From the NCBI RefSeq assembly GCF_008693185.1, contig NZ_VXKN01000001.1:62001-126000 (forward strand): a DNA stretch of 64,000 nucleotides, given 5' to 3'. Origin of the DNA: Acinetobacter qingfengensis. Lineage in GTDB: Bacteria; Pseudomonadota; Gammaproteobacteria; Pseudomonadales; Moraxellaceae. The position numbers and the translations under genes were made by a program. Of the stretch, positions 7,864 through 15,939 are shown in pieces. Position 1 is the first letter of the stretch, and each line of letters starts with the position of its first letter. The notes below the pieces were generated by a model. That model ran no database searches. It worked only from the letters and a program-made list of their open reading frames with translations, and was not told where the DNA came from.

Positions 7864-8439
7864 TTAACGGCGTACAAACTGATCAAATGTGTAATTACCT
7901 AAATTAGTTTTAACTTCGACCTCCTTAATGTAATTAACATCACAACCTGTCGAAAATTTTGCATAACGTCCAAACTTTAATTTGGCAGGTAAGTATTTTT
8001 CACGCATATAATCATTTATGTTGCAATTATTACCACGATTGATGATGATCTCATTCACTACAACCCTGTCCACTTTAGACTGGATGGCAATGTCGTAAAC
8101 TAAATGACCATATATTTGGGATACCTCTGGGTTTGGGGGGAAAGTGACATCAATAGGTACACCATCTATTAGTTGCTTAATAGGGTTTACGCTTCCTGCA
8201 TCTTCATAACCACTATTATTTGTTTGCTCTATTGATTCATCATCTTGCGCAATTGCTGTACCCTCATCTGCTAATGCATCTGCACCTGCCAATGGATCAG
8301 CTTCGGCTGCCGCTGCTACCGCTTCTTCAGCTTGTTCTTGTGCTGTTGTTGCACCTACTGCCTGCCCACTTTCACTACATCCCCATACCAAATATAAAGA
8401 TGTCGCCATCAAGCCCCAACACAACGATTTTTTAAACAT
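7864..8439 (-). CDS. predicted lipoprotein of the mobile element
   Basis: The 191-residue protein has a lipoprotein signal: charged MFKKS, a hydrophobic stretch, then LVWGC with Cys21 as the lipidated residue. Residues about 30-75 form an Ala/Glu/Asp-rich low-complexity linker (AEEAVAAAAEADPLAGADAL). The C-terminal 100 residues look globular and hold Cys residues in NRGNNCNIND and FSTGCDVN that might pair. No family is recognised. Lipoproteins encoded by phages and satellites sometimes block superinfection, but nothing in this sequence proves that. It sits between the repressor and the replication gene; GGGG near the start is the likely ribosome-binding site. Confidence 0.75.
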   Translation of the reverse strand: MFKKSLCWGLMATSLYLVWGCSESGQAVGATTAQEQAEEAVAAAAEADPLAGADALADEGTAIAQDDESIEQTNNSGYEDAGSVNPIKQLIDGVPIDVTFPPNPEVSQIYGHLVYDIAIQSKVDRVVVNEIIINRGNNCNINDYMREKYLPAKLKFGRYAKFSTGCDVNYIKEVEVKTNLGNYTFDQFVRR

Positions 8440-8528
8440 ATTTGCCCCATTATAAAGTCATCATTTATTGCTTTCTCACTTTATAAATCTATTGATCCCG
8501 TGTTGTTAGATTTAAAAAGTTAAGCAAA

Positions 8529-8580
8529 CAACGTAACTAAAGTTTAATAATTTACGTAATTAAAATCAAATATTACGTAA
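8529..8580. promoter_or_regulatory. three TTACGTAA-type operator boxes in the repressor/lipoprotein divergent region
   Basis: TTACGTAA occurs at 8552-8559 and 8573-8580, 21 bases centre to centre, about two helix turns. A variant CAACGTAA lies at 8529-8536. They stand just before the XRE gene and in the divergent promoter region of the lipoprotein gene. They are probable binding sites for the XRE repressor. Confidence 0.6.
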
Positions 8581-8609
8581 CTATTAGTTAAGCTAATTAT
8601 TTTGAGGTA

Positions 8610-9014
8610 ATGAAAAATGATGATGAAAAAACCTTATTTGCAAGTCGTTTGATTAAAGCCATGCAAGCTAAAGGTTACGAAGCTAAGGCTTCTATTTTAG
8701 AAAGAGAGTTCAATTTGAACTATTCAGGCAGACCTATGACATTACATGGGGTACGCAAATGGCTCATCGGCGAAGCTATTCCGTCAGGTGACAAATTGCT
8801 TACACTTGCTAAATGGCTAGATGTACCACCAGAAGAATTGGCTTTTGAAAAAGACATCCAAAAAGCAATTGCACAACGTGATGCCCGTTGGCAGCAAGAT
8901 ATTGGTTATAGGGATAAGGAAGTATTTGAAGCTTTTATAGCACTATCACCAGCACATAAAAAAATTGTAAGGGATATGATTGTTGCATTGTCCAACAACT
9001 CCACAAAAACATAA
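8610..9014 (+). CDS. XRE-family (cI-like) transcriptional repressor
   Basis: The 134-residue protein has an N-terminal helix-turn-helix (residues about 8-70), including the segment SGRPMTLHGVRKWLIGEAIP and then KLLTLAKWLDVPPEELAF. A short C-terminal helix (EVFEAFIALSPAHKKIVRDMIVAL) may dimerise. There is no peptidase domain, so it is not LexA/cI-cleavable. It is the only gene of the element on the plus strand and faces the operators at 8529-8580, which suggests autoregulation and control of the divergent lipoprotein-rep-alpA genes. A GAGGT lies very close to the ATG. Confidence 0.85.
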   Translation: MKNDDEKTLFASRLIKAMQAKGYEAKASILEREFNLNYSGRPMTLHGVRKWLIGEAIPSGDKLLTLAKWLDVPPEELAFEKDIQKAIAQRDARWQQDIGYRDKEVFEAFIALSPAHKKIVRDMIVALSNNSTKT

Positions 9015-9036
9015 AAAATATTTATTTTACAATAAA

Positions 9037-9408
9037 TTATAAACCGACATAATACACCAATTTTTGTACCTCAACTTGATACTCATTCCAATCAAAAACG
9101 ACTTGCCCGTATTGGATAAAGTCATCATGTTCAGGGCTATTCTCATCCAATAAAATGATTTTGGGGTATCTTTGCTGTAATTGGCTTATGTCCAATTGAT
9201 CTAATTTAGGGTAAACCAAGCCATAACCCAACCAATTTTGTACAGCAAGGGCTAAAACCTGACTATTTTCATGCTCAGTTTCAGCCATAATGACATCAGG
9301 ATCAAACGCTGTAACTTGATAATGACAATCATCTTTCACTTGTATTGGTGATGATCTAAAACCTAATTTAGTCGATTTTGGACTATCATAAGCAGATAAT
9401 AATTGCAT
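9037..9408 (-). CDS. hypothetical protein downstream of the integrase
   Basis: I choose the ATG at 9408, giving 123 residues (MQLLSAYDSPKSTKLGFRSS at the start). An AGGAG site lies about 10 bases upstream. A longer frame to 9510 would run back into the integrase gene and has no such site. The protein is acidic and soluble, without membrane segments, and ends in DWNEYQVEVQKLVYYVGL. No family is recognised. It starts 25 bases after the integrase stop, so the two are probably cotranscribed. A role in recombination control or defence is possible but unsupported. Confidence 0.65.
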   Translation of the reverse strand: MQLLSAYDSPKSTKLGFRSSPIQVKDDCHYQVTAFDPDVIMAETEHENSQVLALAVQNWLGYGLVYPKLDQLDISQLQQRYPKIILLDENSPEHDDFIQYGQVVFDWNEYQVEVQKLVYYVGL

Positions 9409-9433
9409 AATATTTTTGCTCCTAATTTTTTTA

Positions 9434-10786
9434 TTACGCAGCCGTCTCCCCAAATTCATTATCAAAAACAGTATCTTCAAAAAGTTTTGCAAGCAATTGT
9501 TTTTGTTCATCTGATAAGTTTAGTTTGGTTGCTAAATCATCTATTGATTGATTATTTTCAGATACTTCATTCGATATACCATTAACTAAACCATCCAAAT
9601 AGTTTGACCATGTTTGCATCATAGCTTTACGTTGTTTCAAATAAACCGCCTTGTTATATATGCCTTCGACACCACCTACTTTGTGGGCAAGTGCGGACTC
9701 CACCCATTCACGCTGAAAACCATGTTCACGCAATGCTGTACTCAAAATATGCCTAAAGCCATGTGGTGTTTGTTTTCCTTTATATCCCATATCTTTTAAT
9801 GCTTTACCAAAAGTATTTTCTGATATAGGTTGATTTGCTTTCAAACGACCACGAAATAAATAGGGGCTATCTCCACTATAATTTTTTAATTCTTGCAATA
9901 AATCTAATGCTTGGCTTGATAAGGGGATAGTATGTTCGATCCGTTTTTTCATACGGTGGGCAGGGATATTCCATAATTTATTATCAAGATCAAATTCATT
10001 CCATACCGCTTTTCGCATTTCGTTAGGTCGACAACCAAACATAAGTGATAATTGTAACCCAATAGATGTTTGACGGCTTTTAAAGGCATGTATTGCCTTT
10101 AATAAATCAGGTAGTTCTTCCACCGTAACATGGGGCATATTTTGGCTTTTATGCTTTTCTAAAAATTTTTCAATCCCCACTATTGGATTGTAGTCTATTC
10201 TGCCTGTTACTTCGGCTAGGTCGTAAATATCTTTGCACAAACCTCTTACACGGTTGCCCATCTCAATAATTGGCTTGCCAGTTTTGGGGTGTGGCTTTTG
10301 CTGTATTTGCTTAAATAACTCTAACCATTCTTTCTTGGTGATTTTTCTATAGTCTCTTTTTCCCATCACAGCATAAACATGATTGGTTAATGACCCTTCA
10401 TTTCTTACCCTTGTTCCATCTGTCCAAGTCTTACCATTACAATACTCTAATGCTAGGTTCTTAAAAGTATGTTCACCATTTTCAATTTGCTTTTGTTGAT
10501 TTTTATAGTCGATAGGGTCAATACCATCAGCAATTTTTTGTAGCCACTCTTGTGCCTGTAATCTTGCCCGCTTTCCACTAACTTCAGGATATGTACCTAA
10601 ACCTAACCATGTCCATTTTCCACTAGCTGGACTTTTATATCTTAAATCCCATCGTTTATTACCTTTAGGACTAACAACAAAATGAAGATTATCACCATCA
10701 TTGATTCTATATTCTTTAAGCTCTGCTTCTAAGGATGACAAAACAGCATCTTTCATTGGCTTCTTAATATTTGCTGATCTTTTCAT
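9434..10786 (-). CDS. P4-type tyrosine recombinase (integrase)
   Basis: The 450-residue protein has the N-terminal arm-binding domain of P4-like integrases (YRINDGDNLHFVVSPKGNKRW, then WLGLGTYPEVSGKRARLQAQ). A core-binding domain spans about 100-200. The C-terminal catalytic domain shows the Arg in FGCRPNEMRKAVW, HGFRHILSTALREHG, the LAHKVGG motif and the nucleophile region YNKAVYLKQR. The full set of catalytic residues appears present, so it should be active. It lies 189 bases from the ssrA 3' end and points away from it, the normal layout for integrases that target ssrA. The tail is longer than usual (about 50 residues after the catalytic Tyr). Confidence 0.93.
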   Translation of the reverse strand: MKRSANIKKPMKDAVLSSLEAELKEYRINDGDNLHFVVSPKGNKRWDLRYKSPASGKWTWLGLGTYPEVSGKRARLQAQEWLQKIADGIDPIDYKNQQKQIENGEHTFKNLALEYCNGKTWTDGTRVRNEGSLTNHVYAVMGKRDYRKITKKEWLELFKQIQQKPHPKTGKPIIEMGNRVRGLCKDIYDLAEVTGRIDYNPIVGIEKFLEKHKSQNMPHVTVEELPDLLKAIHAFKSRQTSIGLQLSLMFGCRPNEMRKAVWNEFDLDNKLWNIPAHRMKKRIEHTIPLSSQALDLLQELKNYSGDSPYLFRGRLKANQPISENTFGKALKDMGYKGKQTPHGFRHILSTALREHGFQREWVESALAHKVGGVEGIYNKAVYLKQRKAMMQTWSNYLDGLVNGISNEVSENNQSIDDLATKLNLSDEQKQLLAKLFEDTVFDNEFGETAA

Positions 10787-10802
10787 GGTATTCCGTTACT
10801 TC

Positions 10803-10813
10803 TTGTATAGTGG
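10803..10813. repeat. inverted copy of the left-end CCACTATACAA site near the integrase start
   Basis: TTGTATAGTGG is the exact reverse complement of 2882-2892. Related TATAC sequences follow at 10843-10850, 10937-10944 and 10955-10964. The clustering beside attR fits integrase arm sites and may overlap the integrase promoter. Confidence 0.5.
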
Positions 10814-10896
10814 TAATCAACCTAACTCAGATTATACACGATACTATACATAGAAGCTTGTATTGTATGTCATCATAAAAAGTTATATACAGGCAT

Positions 10897-10932
10897 AAAA
10901 AAGGCTTAAACCATTACAGTTTAAGCCTTTTT
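10897..10932 (-). terminator. terminator now downstream of ssrA, carried by the element
   Basis: GGCTTAAAC and GTTTAAGCC form a perfect 9-bp stem with a 7-base loop and A/T runs on both sides. It starts about 47 bases beyond the tmRNA 3' end and lies inside the element, so it replaces the original terminator now at 2758-2788. Confidence 0.8.
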
Positions 10933-10973
10933 GTCTTGTATACCGTCATATGCCAGTATACAAATTTAATGTC

Positions 10974-10988
10974 TTGGTGGAGATGGCG
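10974..10988. repeat. attR core within the ssrA 3' end
   Basis: TTGGTGGAGATGGCG is the minus-strand complement of the tmRNA acceptor arm and CCA end. It restores an intact ssrA and matches attL at 2797-2810 apart from one base. Confidence 0.6.
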
Positions 10989-11334
10989 GGAGTTGAACCC
11001 GCGTCCGCAAGCACTACACTCGAGAATACTACATGCTTAGATATCGTCTATTGTTTTAACATTTTGTGACCCGACGAACAGGGTACAAGATGCGATCCTC
11101 TAAGTTTGGTATAAAGTCCCGAGGCTTAACTTTATACGGACTTGTGTGCGTGCGCTTCAGTCGGGCTACCAGACCACAAGTATTCTAGTAGGCGGACAAG
11201 CTGCCCTTAGGCAGCTAGAGCGTAAGATTCGTCGTTTGCGACTATTAAAATGCAAATTTTATTTACGAGAGGAAATGCGCTCTCGGCATGCATCTATGAG
11301 CTTCATCACCAGCGTCGAAGCCAATAACATCCCC
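10975..11334 (-). ncRNA. ssrA: transfer-messenger RNA (tmRNA)
   Basis: The 360-base gene starts GGGGATGTTATTGGCTTCGA and ends with a T-arm (GGGTTCAACTCCC) and CTCCACCA. The ends pair as a tRNA-like acceptor stem (GGGGAU with AUCUCC, one G-U). The tag frame begins at GCA 11237-11239 and reads ANDESYALAA, with TAA at 11207-11209. tmRNA rescues stalled ribosomes and marks the broken protein for proteolysis. The 3' end is the insertion site of the mobile element, and the sequence remains intact after insertion. Confidence 0.97.
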
Positions 11335-11347
11335 AGATGAGTTGATG

Positions 11348-11376
11348 ATTGTAACAGAATAAAGCATAAAATCCAA
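11348..11376 (-). promoter_or_regulatory. sigma-70 promoter of ssrA
   Basis: On the minus strand TTGGAT (11371-11376), 17 bases and TACAAT (11348-11353) make a near-consensus promoter ending 13 bases before the mature tmRNA 5' end. Confidence 0.8.
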
Positions 11377-11469
11377 TGCTTTTGCTTTGAATCGCAATAT
11401 ATTAGCATCTACATCTGGATAGAACAGATTTCGTTCTTAAGATTCAGGTTAAAAATACAGGAAAATTTC

Positions 11470-12963
11470 ATGTCATATTTAATGGCGCTTGATCAAGGGA
11501 CGACTTCTTGTCGTGCAATTATTTTTAATCACAAGGGGGATATCAAAGCCATTGCTCAACGGGAAATTAGTATCAAGACACCTTATTCTGGTTGGGTTGA
11601 GCAGGATGCACATGAGATCTGGCATACACAAATTGGCGTCATGCAGCAGGCTTTGGCTGAAGCAAATATTTTCGTCCATGAAATTGCAGCGATTGGTTTA
11701 ACCAATCAACGTGAAACTACGATTGTCTGGGATAAACGTACAGGCTTGCCTTTGGCTCCAGCCATTGTATGGCAGGATCGTCGTACCACAGAATGGTGTC
11801 AGAAACTAGAAAAAGAAAAACAGGATTTGGCACAATTCATTCAGCAAAAAACAGGATTAAGAGTTGATCCCTATTTTAGTGCTACGAAATTGGTCTGGTT
11901 ACTTGAAAATATTGAAGGCTTAAGGGGATTGGCTGAACAAGGACATGTTGCTTTTGGAACTGTAGATAGTTGGTTGATCTGGAAAATGTCTCAAGGAGAT
12001 CGTCATGTCATTGAAGCAAGTAATGCCTCCAGAACACTTTTAATGGATTTACTTACTCAGCAATGGAGTGAAGAATTACTTGAAAAGCTTGATATTCCAC
12101 GCAGTGTTTTGCCGGAAATTGTCAGTTCACAGCAAATTATCGCATATACCGCAGATGGGCTTTTTGCCAAACAAATTCCGATTGCAGGTGTTTTGGGTGA
12201 TCAGCAATCGGCATTGTTTGGTCAAGCTTGTTTTCAGGCAGGTATGGCAAAAAACACCTATGGCACGGGGTGTTTTTTGTTGATGAATACTGGCGAGCAA
12301 CCACAAATCAGTCAACATCAATTATTAACTACATTGGCATGGCAACAGCCACAACACAAGCATTATGCACTTGAAGGTAGTGTATTTATGGCAGGTGCAA
12401 TTGTACAGTGGTTACGTGATGGTCTTGGAATTATTACCAATAGCAAACAGGTTGAGCAACTGGCTGAGCAGGTAAGACACACTGATGGCGTGGTTTTGGT
12501 TCCTGCTTTTACAGGATTAGGTGCGCCATACTGGGATAGTGAAGCAAGAGCATTATTATGCGGTATGTCAAGGGGAACAACCAAGGCACATATTGCAAGA
12601 GCAGCGCTAGAAGCAATAGCTTTTCAGGTTTACGATGTATTAAAAGCCATGCAAATGGACAGTCCTATGCCTTTAACGGAGTTACGGGTTGATGGTGGTG
12701 CAAGCCAGAATAATATGCTAATGCAGTTTCAGGCGGATCTTCTAGGTGTGCCTGTATTGCGTCCTAAAATGGTAGAAACAACTGCATGGGGTGCCGCCAT
12801 GATGGCTGGTTTGGCGGTTGGTTTTTTTCAATCAGAACAGGAACTGGCTGACTTGTGGCAATTGGATCGTTGTTTTGAACCTAATATTTCCGAGGAGCAA
12901 CGTCAAAGACACTTAAAGCAGTGGCAGGATGCAGTACGAAGAACCTTATTAAATTGTGTTTGA
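11470..12963 (+). CDS. glpK: glycerol kinase
   Basis: The 497-residue protein is full length for GlpK. It opens [20 protein letters not shown], the phosphate-1 motif of FGGY kinases. It continues with [13 protein letters not shown] and VWQDRRT and has the C-terminal signature [20 protein letters not shown]. It phosphorylates glycerol to glycerol-3-phosphate with ATP in the cytoplasm. CAGGA lies about 6 bases upstream of the ATG. No glpF, glpD or glpR lies beside it, so it appears to be a single-gene unit here, closed by the hairpin at 13048-13074. Confidence 0.97.
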   Translation: MSYLMALDQGTTSCRAIIFNHKGDIKAIAQREISIKTPYSGWVEQDAHEIWHTQIGVMQQALAEANIFVHEIAAIGLTNQRETTIVWDKRTGLPLAPAIVWQDRRTTEWCQKLEKEKQDLAQFIQQKTGLRVDPYFSATKLVWLLENIEGLRGLAEQGHVAFGTVDSWLIWKMSQGDRHVIEASNASRTLLMDLLTQQWSEELLEKLDIPRSVLPEIVSSQQIIAYTADGLFAKQIPIAGVLGDQQSALFGQACFQAGMAKNTYGTGCFLLMNTGEQPQISQHQLLTTLAWQQPQHKHYALEGSVFMAGAIVQWLRDGLGIITNSKQVEQLAEQVRHTDGVVLVPAFTGLGAPYWDSEARALLCGMSRGTTKAHIARAALEAIAFQVYDVLKAMQMDSPMPLTELRVDGGASQNNMLMQFQADLLGVPVLRPKMVETTAWGAAMMAGLAVGFFQSEQELADLWQLDRCFEPNISEEQRQRHLKQWQDAVRRTLLNCV

Positions 12964-13047
12964 TATTGTTAATGTTATTTTTGTGATATTTAATTTTATA
13001 TCACTTAAATTGAGTGGAAATAATACTTTTTTTTACTAAACAATATC

Positions 13048-13074
13048 TTATGCTGATTTTGGTAATCAGCATAA
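13048..13074. terminator. hairpin between convergent glpK and emrB
   Basis: TTATGCTGATT and AATCAGCATAA form a perfect 11-bp stem with a 5-base loop. It lies between the two convergent genes and may serve both, although the T runs are short. Confidence 0.6.
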
Positions 13075-13084
13075 AAGATGTACC

Positions 13085-14614
13085 TTAATGAGAGGCGCCT
13101 TCCGGAAGCTTGACGTTTTTAGGTTTGGGTGCCAGCCAGACCAGAAATCCGGCCAGTAAGAATAAAAATACAAAGATTAAAAAGACATGATCTGCTGCAA
13201 CAGTTACAGCTTCTTTGGTTACAATATCATTGATTACACCAAGTGCCGTTTCCTGATTGAAGCCTTGCTGTATCAGGTTATTCAGCGTCAATTCAGGGTT
13301 GAGTCTGGATACAATTTCACTATGAGCAAGAATTGCGTGATCATCCCAGATAGTGACTGCAACAGAAGCCCCGATTGCACCAGCCATGGTTCTTAAAAAA
13401 CTCATTAATCCTGCTGCAGAAGCAATTTCCTGTGGTAAGACAGAAGCTAGTGCAAGGTTGGATAATGGAATAAAGAACATGGGTACACCAAAACCTTGTA
13501 AAAATTGAGGTAGAGCAACAACCCAGAAGTCAGCTTCATTGGTCCAGAAAGCTCGCATTAATGTGACTGCACCTAACCAAATTAGACCAAAAAAGGCAAT
13601 TTTACGTGGATCGTATTTTGCAGACCATTTTGCAACAATTGGCGACATGAGAATCGAACCAAATCCCATGGTTGCTGTGACATAACCTGCCCATGATGCG
13701 GTATAGCTTAAATTACTTTGTAACCATTGTGGAATGATAACAATACAACCAAAAAATGCAGCAAACCCAAATGCCAGTGCAAATACTGCACTACTAAAGC
13801 CAATGTGCCTGAAAATTCTTAGATCAACGACTGGATTTTCTTCGGTTAGTTCCCAGATGCAGAAAGTAATAAATCCGACAATTGCAAATCCGGCAAGACC
13901 ACAAATCAAATTGCTATTAAACCAATCGTGTTCATGCCCCAAGTCAAGCATGAGCTGCAAAGCACCGATCCACAGAATAAGTAGCGTTAAACCAATGACA
14001 TCAATTTGTAGTTTTGCAATTTGTGTTTCTGCAACGCGTAAGAAATGCCAAATACCAGCAGCACAAAGTAAGCCAATCGGTAAGTTGATAAAGAAAATCC
14101 AGTGCCATGACCAGTTATCACTAATGGTTCCACCAAGAATAGGTCCCAGAATTGGGCCAATAACAGTGGTTAAGGACCATATTGCCATAGCTTTTGGATG
14201 TTGATCTTGTGGAAAAATCCGCATCAATAAGGTTTGGCTTAGTGGCATAATCGGGCCACCAAAGAATCCCTGACCAATCCGGCAAATGACCAGCATTGCA
14301 AGGCTATTGGATAATCCACAAAGCACTGAGAATGTAGTAAAACCAATTAAACAGATAATAAATGTGCGTACAGCACCAAAGCGACCTGCTAACCAGCCTG
14401 TCAATGGAACACAAATGGCTTCTGCAACTGCATAGGAGGTAATAATCCATGTTCCCTGAGAACTTGAAACCGCCAGTCCGCCGGAGATATGTGTCAGGGA
14501 AACATTGGCAATGGTCATGTCCAACACAACCATAAAATTTGCCAGTGCAAGAAATAGTGCAGCGATTAAGAGACGGCCACCCTGAAGCTCGGTTGGATAA
14601 ATTTGTGTTTTCAT
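13085..14614 (-). CDS. emrB: DHA2-family MFS multidrug exporter, EmrB-like
   Basis: The 509-residue protein has about 14 hydrophobic helices, the number expected for DHA2 drug/H+ antiporters. Helix 1 carries FMVVLDMTIANVSLTHISGG, the DHA2-type motif. The loop motif GWLAGRFGAVRTF and the antiporter motif C (IGPILGPILGGTI) are present. It sits in the inner membrane and works with the EmrA-like adaptor and an outer-membrane channel not encoded here. It starts 6 bases after the adaptor gene ends. The drug range cannot be told from sequence. Confidence 0.9.
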   Translation of the reverse strand: MKTQIYPTELQGGRLLIAALFLALANFMVVLDMTIANVSLTHISGGLAVSSSQGTWIITSYAVAEAICVPLTGWLAGRFGAVRTFIICLIGFTTFSVLCGLSNSLAMLVICRIGQGFFGGPIMPLSQTLLMRIFPQDQHPKAMAIWSLTTVIGPILGPILGGTISDNWSWHWIFFINLPIGLLCAAGIWHFLRVAETQIAKLQIDVIGLTLLILWIGALQLMLDLGHEHDWFNSNLICGLAGFAIVGFITFCIWELTEENPVVDLRIFRHIGFSSAVFALAFGFAAFFGCIVIIPQWLQSNLSYTASWAGYVTATMGFGSILMSPIVAKWSAKYDPRKIAFFGLIWLGAVTLMRAFWTNEADFWVVALPQFLQGFGVPMFFIPLSNLALASVLPQEIASAAGLMSFLRTMAGAIGASVAVTIWDDHAILAHSEIVSRLNPELTLNNLIQQGFNQETALGVINDIVTKEAVTVAADHVFLIFVFLFLLAGFLVWLAPKPKNVKLPEGASH

Positions 14615-14620
14615 GCGTAT

Positions 14621-15769
14621 TTATCGGGAAGCAAGATCAATGGTTGCTGTCATGGATAAACCTACACGTAGTGGATGCTCACTTAATTCTTTTGGATCAA
14701 GCTGAATCCGTACTGGTAAACGCTGTACCACCTTGATCCAGTTTCCTGTTGCATTCTGCGCTGGAATTAATGCAAAAGCAGCACCTGTTCCACCAGAAAA
14801 ACCAACAACCTTACCATGATAGACCACATCGGAACCATAATAATCCGATGTGAGTTTGACACTTTGCCCCACTCGTACATTGGCAAGCTGGCTTTCTTTG
14901 AAGTTTGCATCTACATAAAGCTGTTGAATCGGTACAATTTTCATGATTACGTTGCCGGCAGCCAGACGTTGTCCTACCTGAACATTGCGCTGTGCAACAA
15001 TACCATCAATTGGCGCACGAATAATGGTACGTTCCAGATCCAGTTTGGCCTGTTCAACACTGGCTTTCGCTACTAGAACATCTGGCGTATCATTTTCTGT
15101 ACTTCCCTGAATAAGCGCATTACTGGCATCAAAATTACTTTGTGCAGCTTTGCGACTAGATTGGGTCTGTGCCAGATTAGCTTTGGCAACATCAAGTGCT
15201 GCTTTAGCTGTATTGGCTGCAGCTTGCGCTGATGTCAAATCCTCTTTGGAAACGCCACCAATATTCACCAATTGCTGGCGGCGATTTAAATCGTCTAGCG
15301 CTTTATTATAATCCGCCTGAGCTTTATTAACTTCGGCTTTAGCACTTGCAATCGCATCTGCACTCACAAAAACCTGTGAATCCAAAGCATTGCTATTTGC
15401 TTTACTTTGTTTAAATTGACGTTGTGCTTTGGCCAATTGCGCTTCAGCCTGCGCTAGTGCAATTTTTGCATCACGATCATCAAGTTGAACTAAAATGTCA
15501 CCCTGATGAATTTGCTGTGTATCTCGAACAAATACTTGTCGAACTTGTGCATTGACCATGGACGTGATGGCTGCTGAGTCTGCACCAACATAAGCATTGT
15601 CTGTATCAACGTCATTACTGCTCCACCATAGCCATCCTGCATAAATAAGCGCAATGATGATCAGGATGATGGCAAAAATTTTAAAAGTCTTTTTGCGTTT
15701 TTGCTGTAATGTCAGGGATTCTCCGGATGTTGATTGCACATCTGGGCTTTGTTGTTGAGCATCGCTCAT
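14621..15769 (-). CDS. emrA: EmrA-like membrane fusion (HlyD family) protein
   Basis: The 382-residue protein has one membrane anchor near residues 30-50 (IFAIILIIIALIYAGWLWW). A biotinyl-lipoyl-like half motif (VDTDNAYVGADSAAITSMV) and a long Ala/Gln/Lys-rich coiled-coil hairpin (about 105-235) follow. The second lipoyl half (IIRAPIDGIVAQRNVQVGQR) and beta-barrel domain come last. It links the inner-membrane pump to an outer-membrane channel across the periplasm. It is the first gene of a two-gene operon with emrB. Confidence 0.9.
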   Translation of the reverse strand: MSDAQQQSPDVQSTSGESLTLQQKRKKTFKIFAIILIIIALIYAGWLWWSSNDVDTDNAYVGADSAAITSMVNAQVRQVFVRDTQQIHQGDILVQLDDRDAKIALAQAEAQLAKAQRQFKQSKANSNALDSQVFVSADAIASAKAEVNKAQADYNKALDDLNRRQQLVNIGGVSKEDLTSAQAAANTAKAALDVAKANLAQTQSSRKAAQSNFDASNALIQGSTENDTPDVLVAKASVEQAKLDLERTIIRAPIDGIVAQRNVQVGQRLAAGNVIMKIVPIQQLYVDANFKESQLANVRVGQSVKLTSDYYGSDVVYHGKVVGFSGGTGAAFALIPAQNATGNWIKVVQRLPVRIQLDPKELSEHPLRVGLSMTATIDLASR

Positions 15770-15818
15770 AGGGATTATCCTAAGATTTTAGAAGGTCAAA
15801 AAAGATAGGGGACGAAAA

Positions 15819-15834
15819 TGTACCGACTAGTACA
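15819..15834. promoter_or_regulatory. palindromic operator candidate upstream of emrAB
   Basis: TGTAC-N6-GTACA with centre CGACTA lies about 50 bases before the emrA start. The form fits a TetR- or MarR-type dimer site. No such regulator is encoded beside it. Confidence 0.4.
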
Positions 15835-15939
15835 CATTAGGATAACGTGAAATTCATTCAAAAAAAAGTATTCTTATACTTCAGTATTTATCGAAAATTC
15901 GCATAAAAAGATAATAATCTGAATATTTTTAAATCATAT

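Larger units (their letters stand above)
2797..10988. mobile_element. ssrA-integrated element (about 8.2 kb) with P4-type integrase, gene II/X-like Rep and a Pycsar-type defence operon
   Basis: The boundaries are the ssrA 3' end (right) and the ssrA-like remnant plus terminator (left). The integrase lies directly next to the ssrA end, as is usual for tmRNA-targeting islands. In between are an XRE repressor, a lipoprotein, a filamentous-phage gene II/X-type replication protein, an AlpA-like regulator and three defence genes. No capsid, assembly or packaging gene is visible, so it is either a satellite that depends on a helper or an integrative element that replicates but does not make virions. 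The genes look more AT-rich and Lys/Asn/Ile-rich than the flanking core genes. Confidence 0.75.

Noticed and set aside
9409..9510. N-terminal extension of the small gene after the integrase
   Set aside because: It would run back into the integrase gene; the ATG at 9408 has a good AGGAG site.
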